Shown one piece after another: positions 25,586 through 34,049 of a stretch of DNA of 64,000 nt; position 1 is the stretch's first letter; each line of letters opens with the position of its first letter. The position numbers and the translations under genes were made by a program. The notes under the pieces are model-generated. The model worked only from the letters and a program-made list of their open reading frames with translations. It made no database searches and was not told the DNA's origin. The stretch lies in NCBI GenBank assembly GCA_017961625.1, contig JAGCWY010000041.1, forward strand, positions 54,980 through 118,979, in the 5' to 3' direction. Source of the DNA: Ruminococcus sp. (GTDB lineage Bacteria > Bacillota > Clostridia > Oscillospirales > Ruminococcaceae).

Positions 25586-26888
25586 AGGCAGATTTTAGCA
25601 ACATAATCTCAGCAATGAACCACTTTCCATCCTGAGTGATGTTAAAAATACCATCGTGTTGCTCTATTATTTCTCTAACTGATTTAAGACCAATACCATG
25701 CACTTTTTTGTCACTTTTTGTCGTTTTTAGCTTGGGATTTAACGCTAAAACATCCTGTTCAACTACATTTTCTACTTTAAAGCACGCGTATCCAGTATTT
25801 TTAAAAACATGGAATCTAATAACAGGATTTTTAACATTCTTTTCTGCTTCAATTGCATTATCAAGTAAATTCAGAAAGATCAGGCATAACTCTATATCTT
25901 CCATACCTTTAAAATCAGATAAATCATCACATATAGTACATTCTACCTTTATATTTAAATTTTCTGCCTCATTCATCTTTTGATTTATAATGGCATTAAA
26001 CATTTTGTTTTGTGTATTAACATATATTCTTGTCCCCCTGATTTTATTGTCCTGAAATGATTTTATATATTCTTCAAGTTTATCATATTCTTTTTCTTCC
26101 ATCATTTCAACCGCAATATTTAAATATTTTTTCAAATCGTGTCTTATCTTCAGAGTTTCATTATAATCTTTTATTATGTTATCAATATCCCTTTGTTGCT
26201 GTTGTATAGTGAATTCTTGCATTTTTATATCTATTTTCTTACGATTTAACTCTGAATAAAAATATATTAAAGAGCATAATACCAGATCAACTACAATTAT
26301 AGCCAAAGTTACATATACACAAAAATCTGTATTGATAGCCCCTTGCTGTAGTGAATCTCTTGTGAAAATTATTGCAAGAATAGAAAAAAACATAATCGAA
26401 GCATACATTACTATCTGCGGCTTTGAAGTATTGCTTTTTTCTTTTTTGAAATTTATCAAAACAATCTTTATAGTTAAAAACTGGCAAAATTTGCTTAAAA
26501 GATTAGTTGCGATTTTTAGAGAGTCGTTTTTATTAATAAGAGTCGCGTAATTCACATTTGATACCCAAGACACTATATATACTATTAACAGACTTGGAAT
26601 TATAGTTAATAATATTGTAAATATTACAGTATATAATTTCTTTAAAATATCACCGTCATAAAACACAATCAAGACAAATCCACATAAAACAATGAATACT
26701 GCCAATTGTATTAATATTGGAGCCTTAAAAAAAGTTATCCCTATATCTGCAAAAAGTAATATTATAAAGACCGGTATCAACGAAGCTATTGAGCTTAAGC
26801 CTCGTCTTTTAAATAATGATTCAATAAAATATGTGATTATAAATGTATCCAAAAAGCAAAATATACTGTCAATCAATATTTCTCTCAT
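25581..26888 (-). CDS. agrC: AgrC-like sensor histidine kinase (GHKL type)
   Basis: 435 residues. Six or seven membrane helices occupy 1-212, followed by a coiled linker with poly-Gln (QQQQRD). The phosphoacceptor is His250 in LKIRHDLKKYL; the ATP-binding N box is NLLDNAIEAE near 340-349 and the G box HGIGLKSV lies near 395. This is the receptor for the cyclic peptide made from agrD; the ring sequence and the membrane domain must match. It starts three bases behind agrA, in the order A-C-B-D reading down the minus strand. Confidence 0.9.
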   Translation of the reverse strand: MREILIDSIFCFLDTFIITYFIESLFKRRGLSSIASLIPVFIILLFADIGITFFKAPILIQLAVFIVLCGFVLIVFYDGDILKKLYTVIFTILLTIIPSLLIVYIVSWVSNVNYATLINKNDSLKIATNLLSKFCQFLTIKIVLINFKKEKSNTSKPQIVMYASIMFFSILAIIFTRDSLQQGAINTDFCVYVTLAIIVVDLVLCSLIYFYSELNRKKIDIKMQEFTIQQQQRDIDNIIKDYNETLKIRHDLKKYLNIAVEMMEEKEYDKLEEYIKSFQDNKIRGTRIYVNTQNKMFNAIINQKMNEAENLNIKVECTICDDLSDFKGMEDIELCLIFLNLLDNAIEAEKNVKNPVIRFHVFKNTGYACFKVENVVEQDVLALNPKLKTTKSDKKVHGIGLKSVREIIEQHDGIFNITQDGKWFIAEIMLLKSAF

Positions 26889-26890
26889 AT

Positions 26891-27628
26891 TTACTCCTTC
26901 ATAACAAATGATTGATATTTTAGTTTAAACTCCTTAATATTTTTTCGTGTTACTGATGCAGCTCCGCCATTAGTAAAATAGATTACGCTGTCGCAAATTC
27001 TATAAATATGCCTATAATTCACTAAGTACGTCTTATGAGATCTGATAAAGCCCTTTGAAGAGTATTTCTTTTCTAATACTTCCAATGTTATTTCCGCATT
27101 CCTTTTGATTGTATAGTCCTTATTATTTCCATCAACAAGCCTTATATCATGCCCCTGAGCTTCAAAAAAAGCAATATCAAACAGTTTAAGTGTTATATCC
27201 TCCTTACTATCTCTATCAGCAAACACAAAAAACTCGTCATTCTTTAAATATCGCTTCAAAAATGCATTTACAGCTTCCTCAAACTCGCCCTCCAAATCAC
27301 TTTTTCTAACAAATCTAAACGGAGCATGTTTGATTGATTCTTGTATGAAATTATCATAATTAGAAATATAGATAATAGCTTGAAAATCTGCTACGATAGC
27401 GGTATTTTTAATCTCTTCTACAAGATTAAAGCCATCTATTGTAGGCATTTCAATATCCAGTAAAAGAAGATCATACCGAGTATTACTATTTAAAAGCTCT
27501 TTTCCATCTATGAATTTATCAATTGAGTAATTCATCCCATAGGGATTTATAATGGATTTCAATAATGATTCTATTGTTTCAATAAAATCAACTTCATCGT
27601 CTACTATAGCAACTCTTAGCATTCCCAC
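26891..27628 (-). CDS. agrA: AgrA-like response regulator with LytTR DNA-binding domain
   Basis: 245 residues. The receiver domain has the acidic pair Asp10/Asp11 and phospho-Asp58 in YDLLLLDIEMP; the LytTR domain covers about 145-240 (FEAQGHDIRL, GFIRSHKTYLVNYRHI, ITRKNIKEFK). LytTR proteins bind direct repeats one or two turns apart; the 21-bp-spaced repeats at 11932, 18095 and 25556 are candidate sites. First gene of the agr locus, so agrAC has its own promoter in the gap before it. Confidence 0.92.
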   Translation of the reverse strand: MGMLRVAIVDDEVDFIETIESLLKSIINPYGMNYSIDKFIDGKELLNSNTRYDLLLLDIEMPTIDGFNLVEEIKNTAIVADFQAIIYISNYDNFIQESIKHAPFRFVRKSDLEGEFEEAVNAFLKRYLKNDEFFVFADRDSKEDITLKLFDIAFFEAQGHDIRLVDGNNKDYTIKRNAEITLEVLEKKYSSKGFIRSHKTYLVNYRHIYRICDSVIYFTNGGAASVTRKNIKEFKLKYQSFVMKE

Positions 27629-27967
27629 ACTTCCTTTTTATAATCATTTGACAATATTTTACCACAAATAAGAATAAAAAGCAACTATTTATTCCAAATT
27701 TAGTAACACATTTTTTGTCGAAATATGGACATAATAATGCTAAAAGATAGCTGTTTTAGTTTCGTCAATTCTGCTCATTAAAACATGAGTTTTATGTCAT
27801 AATTGAATGGTGATTTTATTATTATTATAATCATAATAAATCGAAATGTAAATACCTTTTCACAAATTTTTATGAAAAATTATTTTTCTGTAGGTATGTC
27901 TGACGGTTTGCCCACAGAAAAATTATCAATAAACCGTCATATGAATAGTCAGAATGGAGAGATATCT
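27629..27967. other. Divergent gap between agrA and the integrase
   Basis: 339 bases of very AT-rich DNA with the left copy of the 19-bp inverted repeat. It must contain the promoters of agrA (minus) and the integrase (plus). A plus frame from 27803 continues into the integrase but starts with a run of Ile codons and lacks a ribosome-binding site, so it is not taken as the start. Confidence 0.5.
27760..27778. repeat. Left copy of 19-bp inverted repeat flanking the integrase
   Basis: TTTCGTCAATTCTGCTCAT, the exact reverse complement of 29148-29166. Match stops on both sides, so the unit is 19 bp. Confidence 0.85.
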
Positions 27968-29068
27968 ATGGCAAAAAGAGGAAGTAACATTTATAAAAGG
28001 AAGGACGGTCGCTTTGAAGGAAGAGTACACGTAGGATACAAGAAGGACGGATCAAAAAAGTATAAATCCGTATATAGTAGGACTTTATCCAATCTCAAAG
28101 ATAAGATGGCTCAACTTTATTCTGTCAAATCAGAAAAGGCTGTCTCAACACTAAAACTGACGGTATATGAAGCCGCTGAAGAATGGCTTAATGCAACACG
28201 TTTGCGTGTTAAGGAATCAAGCTATGCTAATTATGAGAATATACTGAATAAACATATCCTGCCTGTTTTGGGTAGAGAATATATCTCTGCTCTTACTACA
28301 AGCAGAATCAATGAATTTATCCACTTCAAACTTACACTTGGTAGATTAAATGGTAAGGGTGGATTATCAGCTAAGTCTGTTCGTGATATATTAACCATTT
28401 ATCGTAGTATTGAGCGTTATGCATATCGTGAATACGGAATTCGCGAAAGCAACTTTACAATGCCCAAAACAGAACAGCGTTTCATTGATGTATTAGATCC
28501 CATTGAACGCAAAAAATTAGAAACTTATCTTATTAATAATATGTGCCTCACAAATCTTGCAATACTATTATGCCTGTTTACAGGACTTCGAATAGGAGAA
28601 TTATGTGGATTAAGGTGGGAGGATATTGATTTTTCTGCTTGTACTTTATCTGTAAAAAGAACAGTTCAGCGTATAACGAAAAATGGCAGATCACAGGTGA
28701 TTATTGGCTCGCCTAAAAGCCGTACATCTGTAAGAGTTGTACCAATCCCCTCATTTTTAATGACTCTTTTAAATGAATATAAAAGCTTTGGCGGATTTTA
28801 TATAATAACAAATTCTTCCAAACCTACTGAACCTCGAACTATGCAGAACAGATTTAAAACAATATTGAAATCATGCGGTATCCGTAATGTGAACTTTCAC
28901 ATCCTAAGACACACATACGCAACGGTTTGCATAGAAAAAGGATTTGATCCAAAAGCGCTCAGTGAACTGCTTGGACATGCTGATGCTGCTATTACTCTCA
29001 ACAGATATGTTCATTCTTCAATGGAGATAAAGAAGCAATATGTAAGTCGTCTTTGTTTGTCTGCTTAA
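27968..29068 (+). CDS. int: Tyrosine recombinase (phage-type integrase)
   Basis: ATG at 27968 with GGAGAG upstream gives 366 residues; MAKRGSNIYKRKDGRFEGRV is the usual AP2-like arm-binding start. A SAM-like core-binding domain follows (about 65-150). Catalytic residues are visible: Arg in LFTGLRIGELCGL, HILRH at 311-315, LGH at about 335-337 and the nucleophile Tyr347 in NRYVHS. It integrates or excises the element. It faces the relaxase gene, with a terminator between, and is bracketed by a 19-bp inverted repeat. No excisionase gene is obvious nearby. Confidence 0.93.
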   Translation: MAKRGSNIYKRKDGRFEGRVHVGYKKDGSKKYKSVYSRTLSNLKDKMAQLYSVKSEKAVSTLKLTVYEAAEEWLNATRLRVKESSYANYENILNKHILPVLGREYISALTTSRINEFIHFKLTLGRLNGKGGLSAKSVRDILTIYRSIERYAYREYGIRESNFTMPKTEQRFIDVLDPIERKKLETYLINNMCLTNLAILLCLFTGLRIGELCGLRWEDIDFSACTLSVKRTVQRITKNGRSQVIIGSPKSRTSVRVVPIPSFLMTLLNEYKSFGGFYIITNSSKPTEPRTMQNRFKTILKSCGIRNVNFHILRHTYATVCIEKGFDPKALSELLGHADAAITLNRYVHSSMEIKKQYVSRLCLSA

Positions 29069-29147
29069 GCTTTCAGCCGTCAATTTGTCGTAGAGTATTC
29101 GCTGAAATATGCCTATATATTGAGAAAAATCAGTACAAATTAGATTG

Positions 29148-29166
29148 ATGAGCAGAATTGACGAAA
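29148..29166. repeat. Right copy of 19-bp inverted repeat flanking the integrase
   Basis: ATGAGCAGAATTGACGAAA, reverse complement of 27760-27778. It begins 79 bases behind the integrase stop codon and overlaps the start of the terminator stem. Confidence 0.85.
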
Positions 29167-29203
29167 GGGCGCACCAATATTACGTTGATACGCCCTTTTT
29201 CTT
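29164..29203 (+). terminator. Integrase terminator
   Basis: AAAGGGCG (29164-29171) with CGCCCTTT (29191-29198), continuing into TTTCTT. The A/T flanks let it work from both sides, also for the convergent relaxase transcript. Confidence 0.7.
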
Positions 29204-29271
29204 ATTTACACAACTGATCTGACCATATTTAAACTTAATCTGAACTAATCTAAAAAATATATGCATATATA

Positions 29272-31374
29272 TCAATACATTTCTATACCACCAGACTTTA
29301 TACCAAGCTCTTGTTTCTTCCTTTGTATCGCCCTCTGGAGCTTCTTATCGACTTTATGTGATATTCTTCTTCGGCTTCGAGCGTTGTCTTCTTCTATGAT
29401 CCGCCCGAAGTCAACAAGTAAGCTGACAATGGTATTTGATATCATATAGTTGTGACCGTTATCATAATTAATCAGCCTTTCTGCGTACTCGTTTCCTTCG
29501 GAAGCAGACTTCGTAAGCCATTCCAAGGCCTTTTCCCTGTCGGAAGCGATTCCGTCTTTTCCGAAAAGATATATCTTTCCAAGCCAATATGAAGCCCACG
29601 AATTATCATCAGCAATAGATTCAAACAGCTTGACTGCTTTGATAACGTCATATTTTTCTTGTGTAAGATATAGTTTTGCAAGCTGATATATCGCATGACG
29701 GTTATTAGCCGATGCTGCCGCCGAAAGATATTTTTCAGCTTTGTCATAATCAGCAGGAATGTATTCACCGTTAAAATACATCTTTCCCAGCAAATATTGT
29801 GCATATTTGTTATCAGCCACAGCAGAATTTTCCAGCCACTTGAAAGCTATGTCAGGTGCTTTCTCAGTACCGCATCCGTAAAGGTACATCTTGCCGATAC
29901 GGTATTGAAAGTACGAACTCATTTTATTTGCTTTAGGCGCTATATCAATAAAACCTGCAAGTGCCGTTGCAAAATAGCGCTTAGCTGTTTCATCATCGGT
30001 ACTGTACCTACCCATGTCATAAATAGCAATTACATTTCTTTTTTCAGCCTCCGACTTCATAACAGCGAGTGCCTCCGCTTTTTCATCATCTGTCGGGTAT
30101 TGTGATTTGAGTATCCTCGACGCTGACTTGTATTCATCTGACCATTTGAAATAATAATTGCTGCCGCTTTCTTCAGTATCAACATATTCATAGTCATCAG
30201 CGAAAGATATATCAGTATCTTCCTCAATATCATCGTGAATATCTTCAGGCTCGCTGTCAGGAATCTCAATCATATTTACGACTTTTCTGATAATCATGTT
30301 TTTTACCGAGCGGAACTCCTTGTTCTCAGCAAGCGTTGGAAGTTCCTTTTCTTTTTGCGTGTACATTTTATACTTAGCCTTTTCAAATTCGCACCACTTA
30401 TCATACAGCTTTTGAATATCTTCGTTCTGTGATAACAGAAAAAATATATCATCTACTGTCTGCTTGATCTCTTTAGGAAGATATCCATACATCTTCTTTC
30501 CACCGATGCTTTGCAGTTGAGCATTTAATTCCCTGACCTTTGTAACAAGCCTTTCATCAACTACTCCGCTTCCGATTTGAGATAATATTTCACTCATCTG
30601 ATCTTCGGACAGTGCTTTCAGTTCATCACGGGTAAGAGTTTGCTCCTGATAAATGCTTTTCATATCTTCATGAAAAATATCGTTTGCAAAAGCTGAACGT
30701 ATTGCAGCCATACCTTCTTTTGTAAGGTATCCTTGTCTCGGATCTGACGAATACACAATGAGATGTATATGCGGATGATGTGTCGTATCATGAAAAGCTA
30801 CATACCACTTCATATTTGCAAGCGGAATATTCTGTGCCTTTGATATATCGTCAATGTGACGCTTCACAAGCTCACGCCACATATCAGAATTTGTATAGCC
30901 AAGCCGCACTGCGTCCTCACGACGGAGTGAGACTACATGAGTCCATACATATCCGAGATGCTCGGCGACTTCATTTGCAACCGCATTCAGGTCAATAGGC
31001 TCATCACTTCCATTGAATAATCCATGTTCGCCACGTCTTTCTGCTCCTGGTCTATTTGCCATGTATCCTACGAAGTTCCTTCTGTTACCGATAACATCAG
31101 CATGACGTTCTATGATAGTTGATATGAGTTCCGAAGCGTTTTCTGATGAAGGATTCTTAGTGTAATCTGTATATTCAAGGTACTGCTTCGCCATTGGGAA
31201 CTCTTTAATCAGTTCCGCTATGAGCTGCTTTTTATTTGCAGTTGTTTTACCTGTATTCTGCGGACGCTTTTCCACTGACTCACGGGTAGCAATGTACTTT
31301 GTAAAATTCCTGCGCTTTGTTTTACCACGCTTGCCGCTTTTTAGATAGCGGCTCGAAACAATTAATTGAGCCAT
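29272..31374 (-). CDS. MobL-family relaxase with C-terminal Sel1 repeats
   Basis: 700 residues, ATG at 31374 with GGAGGTGAGAG. The N-terminal relaxase matches the MobL pattern: MAQLIVSSRYLKSGKRG, KYIATRE at 26-32, VGYMANRPGAE at 102-112, THVVSLRREDA at 145-155 and the metal-binding HHPHIH at 199-204. After a helical linker, residues about 430-640 hold Sel1-like repeats (YSTDDETAKRYFATALAG, AQYLLGKMYFNGEYI, AIYQLAKLYL), which would bind protein partners. It nicks oriT and pilots the strand through the VirB/D4 channel. The last residues, GGIEMY, loosely recall the GMxM tail shared by other proteins of this element. Confidence 0.9.
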   Translation of the reverse strand: MAQLIVSSRYLKSGKRGKTKRRNFTKYIATRESVEKRPQNTGKTTANKKQLIAELIKEFPMAKQYLEYTDYTKNPSSENASELISTIIERHADVIGNRRNFVGYMANRPGAERRGEHGLFNGSDEPIDLNAVANEVAEHLGYVWTHVVSLRREDAVRLGYTNSDMWRELVKRHIDDISKAQNIPLANMKWYVAFHDTTHHPHIHLIVYSSDPRQGYLTKEGMAAIRSAFANDIFHEDMKSIYQEQTLTRDELKALSEDQMSEILSQIGSGVVDERLVTKVRELNAQLQSIGGKKMYGYLPKEIKQTVDDIFFLLSQNEDIQKLYDKWCEFEKAKYKMYTQKEKELPTLAENKEFRSVKNMIIRKVVNMIEIPDSEPEDIHDDIEEDTDISFADDYEYVDTEESGSNYYFKWSDEYKSASRILKSQYPTDDEKAEALAVMKSEAEKRNVIAIYDMGRYSTDDETAKRYFATALAGFIDIAPKANKMSSYFQYRIGKMYLYGCGTEKAPDIAFKWLENSAVADNKYAQYLLGKMYFNGEYIPADYDKAEKYLSAAASANNRHAIYQLAKLYLTQEKYDVIKAVKLFESIADDNSWASYWLGKIYLFGKDGIASDREKALEWLTKSASEGNEYAERLINYDNGHNYMISNTIVSLLVDFGRIIEEDNARSRRRISHKVDKKLQRAIQRKKQELGIKSGGIEMY

Positions 31375-31425
31375 ACTCTCACCTCCATGATATATGTATA
31401 GCGCTGCATAATACAGCGCTTTTAT

Positions 31426-31905
31426 TTATTCCTCACTCCGCTGATATCTCACAGCACTTTCAAAGTTTATTATACCGTTTATGCGTCTGACCTCGTCCGT
31501 GACCATATCTCGAAGTTTGAAAAGAGTTGTGTCATCAATATCATTGATAGCAGCAAGCATATGTGTCTGCACCCCTACCTCTACAGCTAACTTGAATATG
31601 GCACGGGATAACCGCTGCTCTGTTCCTTTTATAATTCCGTCAACGATCGTACCTACCTGCGGCGCAAGATACTCGATGAGTTCAGGCTTATTCTGCATAA
31701 GGTGAGCGCAGTAGAAACGAATTGCTTTTTCCATGAATTCAGTTTTGGTAGGACAGCAGTCAGCCTTGTACAGACTATTGACCGTTTTCATTGTTTCCGG
31801 ATAGATGTACAGCGGAAACTTAATTTTAGAGGCGGTGACTCCATCAAAATTTTCCGAATCACTGCCGTTTTTCTTTCCTTTTGTACTATTTGACTCCAAG
31901 ATCAT
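31426..31905 (-). CDS. Relaxosome accessory protein (putative)
   Basis: 159 residues directly upstream of the relaxase and beside the candidate oriT. After a polar N-terminus (about 25 residues) comes a ribbon-helix-helix-like segment (IKFPLYIYPETMKTVNSLYK, then CPTKTEFMEKAIRFYCAHLM), then long helices. Position and fold suggest the small protein that bends oriT and recruits the relaxase, as MobC or TraJ-like proteins do. Family not recognised with certainty. Confidence 0.55.
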   Translation of the reverse strand: MILESNSTKGKKNGSDSENFDGVTASKIKFPLYIYPETMKTVNSLYKADCCPTKTEFMEKAIRFYCAHLMQNKPELIEYLAPQVGTIVDGIIKGTEQRLSRAIFKLAVEVGVQTHMLAAINDIDDTTLFKLRDMVTDEVRRINGIINFESAVRYQRSEE

Positions 31906-32174
31906 TCACCAACTTTCATTTTGACTCCAATCGTTAAATTCTGAAAAGCTCGAAAATGCGGTCGGCTTTGCCGGTCCGCTGTGGAAAGGCTGGCGGTTTG
32001 ACGCCAGCCTTTTACCTGCAAACCAGAAACCACCCTCGGAAGCTCTCCGAAACCGCTGTTTCGGACCGTTGCCAAAACCGCCCGAAAACGGCTCGGCACT
32101 CACGAGGTGGTATCCTTTCCCGACAGTGCCGCATAAAATCGCACACAGCGCATTCTCGCGCGACACGGGGCGAG
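31906..32174. other. oriT: Candidate origin of transfer (oriT)
   Basis: A 269-base GC-rich gap between the accessory gene and the DUF6103-like gene, next to the relaxase. It carries a perfect 11-bp hairpin AAAGGCTGGCG/CGCCAGCCTTT (31985-32012), CCGAAA-CCGCTG-TTTCGG (32047-32064), CGGC-TTT-GCCG (31963-31973) and a C/G-rich end near 32155-32172. Frames here are shadows. Location and palindromes suit oriT; the nick site was not identified. Confidence 0.55.
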
Positions 32175-32402
32175 TTACTCTTCGGGCTTTGGTCCGGTTA
32201 TTATAGAATTACGAGGTCTGCGTATCTGCTGCTTTGCTGTCAGTTCGATGTACTCTCTGACATTCTGAGGCACGACCTTGGTATATATCTGCTCGACCTG
32301 CTTGTCGAGCTCCGCCGCAAGTGTCGTGTTCTTCTGCTCAAGGTACATCTCTATCGCCGACAGCTTTTCCTCGGGTATCTGTACTGTTATTGATCTCTTC
32401 AT
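32175..32402 (-). CDS. DUF6103-like small RHH-type protein
   Basis: 75 residues: MKRSITVQIPEEKLSAIEMY, a ribbon-helix-helix-like start (beta strand with alternating residues, then two helices), and a basic C-terminus ending in GPKPEE. Such proteins stand at the head of mobilisation operons in gut Clostridia. It overlaps the upstream gene's stop by four bases, so it is translationally coupled. Probably DNA-binding at oriT or its promoter. Confidence 0.6.
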   Translation of the reverse strand: MKRSITVQIPEEKLSAIEMYLEQKNTTLAAELDKQVEQIYTKVVPQNVREYIELTAKQQIRRPRNSIITGPKPEE

Positions 32403-33595
32403 GATATTCCTCCCATGCTCATTTCCTCGGACTCGTCTTCTGTTTCAGACTCGTCCTCGGTTAACTTCTCTTTTTCTTCCATTGGTTCAGACTCTGATAT
32501 GAGAGTAGTATAGAGCTTCTGACCTCTGCCTGAGAGTACACCGTACTCAGTAAGCTCTCCATGCTTACGACTGAGCACATGCTTTCCGAAGTCATCCATG
32601 TCACAGTGCTCCAGAACGCTCCAGTCGAAGTTCGTCGGGAAGACTCGGCAGGCATACACCTTTCCGTACTGACTCTCGTCCTGAACCATCGGATCGAAGT
32701 CGTACTCTCTAAGGCAGTCGATAGTCTCTCTCGCACCCGAGAAGGTCTGGATATTTTCAGCCTCCATGACTGCTTTCAGCTTTACTATCTGAGCCTTGCT
32801 CATACAAATCATCTGCTCAGAGAGGGCTATCATGTCCTCGACCCAGTATGCTTCGTAGTAGGCTGCATCGGTGATGTTCGGAAGTACCGACTCCACCTCT
32901 GTGATATACATCTGCTCCGGAGTTGAGTTGTGTTCGGCTGAGTATTCTCTCAGCTTCCGTATATCCTCTGGCAAGTTGAACCACTGTGCCTGGTCAGTAG
33001 TAGTTGCTGACGGAGATACAAGAACTCTGAAGAATCTCTTGTCAGGCACCTCTATCGTAAGCCAGATGCCAGGTTCCTCATAGCTGTCAGGCATACAATA
33101 ATAGCCGTCAAGCAGAACGCCTTTGTCCCTTTCAACAATGAGCTTTCCGACTTTTTCATAATCCAGTAACCCTATGACGGCATCGGAACACTCCTCAATC
33201 TCAGGCAGCATTTCATTATCAACAGCTATCTCTCCGAGCTCGGCATATGTCGCCGCCGGGTATACGGGAACACAGTCGATGCCATAGGTCATCGCTATCA
33301 TATCATCAATGCTGCTGTCGGGATTTCTCATAAGCACACTCTTGAAACCTGCTTTCTGATGATCCTCGAGCCGCTGAAAACGGTCTGCGAATACGTTCAG
33401 CTTGTAAATATTGGCCCTATACCACCTGTCAAGTACGTTAGCAGGCAGGTCGACCATATCGTATTTTGAGAATTTGTACTTGATCTCTCCGCCATTTTGG
33501 ACGTTCATTCGGTCGAGTATGTCCTGTAGGTTTATTGCAGATACAGGCAGTCCCCAGCTCATTTCCTTATCTCCGTATCTCAGTCTTATTGTCAT
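32399..33595 (-). CDS. ArdA-like antirestriction protein with GM-type tail
   Basis: 398 residues. The middle has the ArdA-like acidic, DNA-mimic character: helices such as VDLPANVLDRWYRANIYKLN and LEDHQKAGFKSVLM, Asp/Glu surplus, and blocks recalling 'ELGEIAVDNEMLPEIEECSD'. Antirestriction proteins block type I restriction enzymes and help incoming DNA survive. The last 30 residues are acidic (ESETEDESEEMSMGGIS), one of the shared tails. It is first in the operon to follow oriT on this side, where leading-region genes are expected. ArdA assignment is by character and position, not a firm family match. Confidence 0.5.
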   Translation of the reverse strand: MTIRLRYGDKEMSWGLPVSAINLQDILDRMNVQNGGEIKYKFSKYDMVDLPANVLDRWYRANIYKLNVFADRFQRLEDHQKAGFKSVLMRNPDSSIDDMIAMTYGIDCVPVYPAATYAELGEIAVDNEMLPEIEECSDAVIGLLDYEKVGKLIVERDKGVLLDGYYCMPDSYEEPGIWLTIEVPDKRFFRVLVSPSATTTDQAQWFNLPEDIRKLREYSAEHNSTPEQMYITEVESVLPNITDAAYYEAYWVEDMIALSEQMICMSKAQIVKLKAVMEAENIQTFSGARETIDCLREYDFDPMVQDESQYGKVYACRVFPTNFDWSVLEHCDMDDFGKHVLSRKHGELTEYGVLSGRGQKLYTTLISESEPMEEKEKLTEDESETEDESEEMSMGGIS

Positions 33596-34045
33596 TCAGT
33601 TCATCTCCATTCCCATTTCTTCTTCAGCCATATCCTCGGTCATTGCCTGTTCCAGTGGCTCACGCTCATAGCAGAAGCAGTAACAGTCGTAGTCGCCGGG
33701 CTGCGGTTTACACCGCAGGTAGTAGGTATGCTCGTCCGTCTGTACCTTGTAACCGTTGCCACGATTGCCGAGATCTAAGGACGGATTCTCTCGTATATAT
33801 TTAGCCATTGCTGTTCTGTCCTTGAGCAGTCCCTGTCGGATCTCCTTTGTTAACTCATTGAACTCTGTTCTGAATTCATCATCGTTCAAAGCAACATTAC
33901 CGCCAAACCATGAACCGTAGAAAGCTCTGCCGTTTCCGAAATCGAAACGCATATGACCGATCTTAGCCGCAAGTATGTTTTCTTCGTCACAGGCATAGAA
34001 GAGCTTTTCTTCACTCTTGTCTGCCGCTGTAATTGATATTTTCAT
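33596..34045 (-). CDS. Small cytoplasmic protein with GM-type tail
   Basis: The ATG at 34045 is preceded by GGAGGTTGAGA and removes the overlap with the upstream gene, leaving 149 residues (frame opens at 34105). MKISITAADKSEEKLFYACD, a Gly/Phe-rich middle (FDFGNGRAFYGSWFGGN) and YYLRCKPQPGDYDCYCFCYE near the end suggest a compact alpha/beta domain with Cys residues. Its end, EDMAEEEMGMEMN, is a typical shared tail. No family recognised; in the same operon as the ArdA-like protein. Confidence 0.6.
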   Translation of the reverse strand: MKISITAADKSEEKLFYACDEENILAAKIGHMRFDFGNGRAFYGSWFGGNVALNDDEFRTEFNELTKEIRQGLLKDRTAMAKYIRENPSLDLGNRGNGYKVQTDEHTYYLRCKPQPGDYDCYCFCYEREPLEQAMTEDMAEEEMGMEMN

Positions 34046-34049
34046 ATTC

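Noticed and set aside
27803..27967. 55-residue N-terminal extension of the integrase
   Set aside because: Ile-run and lack of a ribosome-binding site; the ATG at 27968 has GGAGAG and matches the usual integrase start.
31902..32166. Two overlapping minus-strand frames in the candidate oriT
   Set aside because: No ribosome-binding site, composition driven by palindromes, and overlapping frames of equal quality; taken as non-coding.
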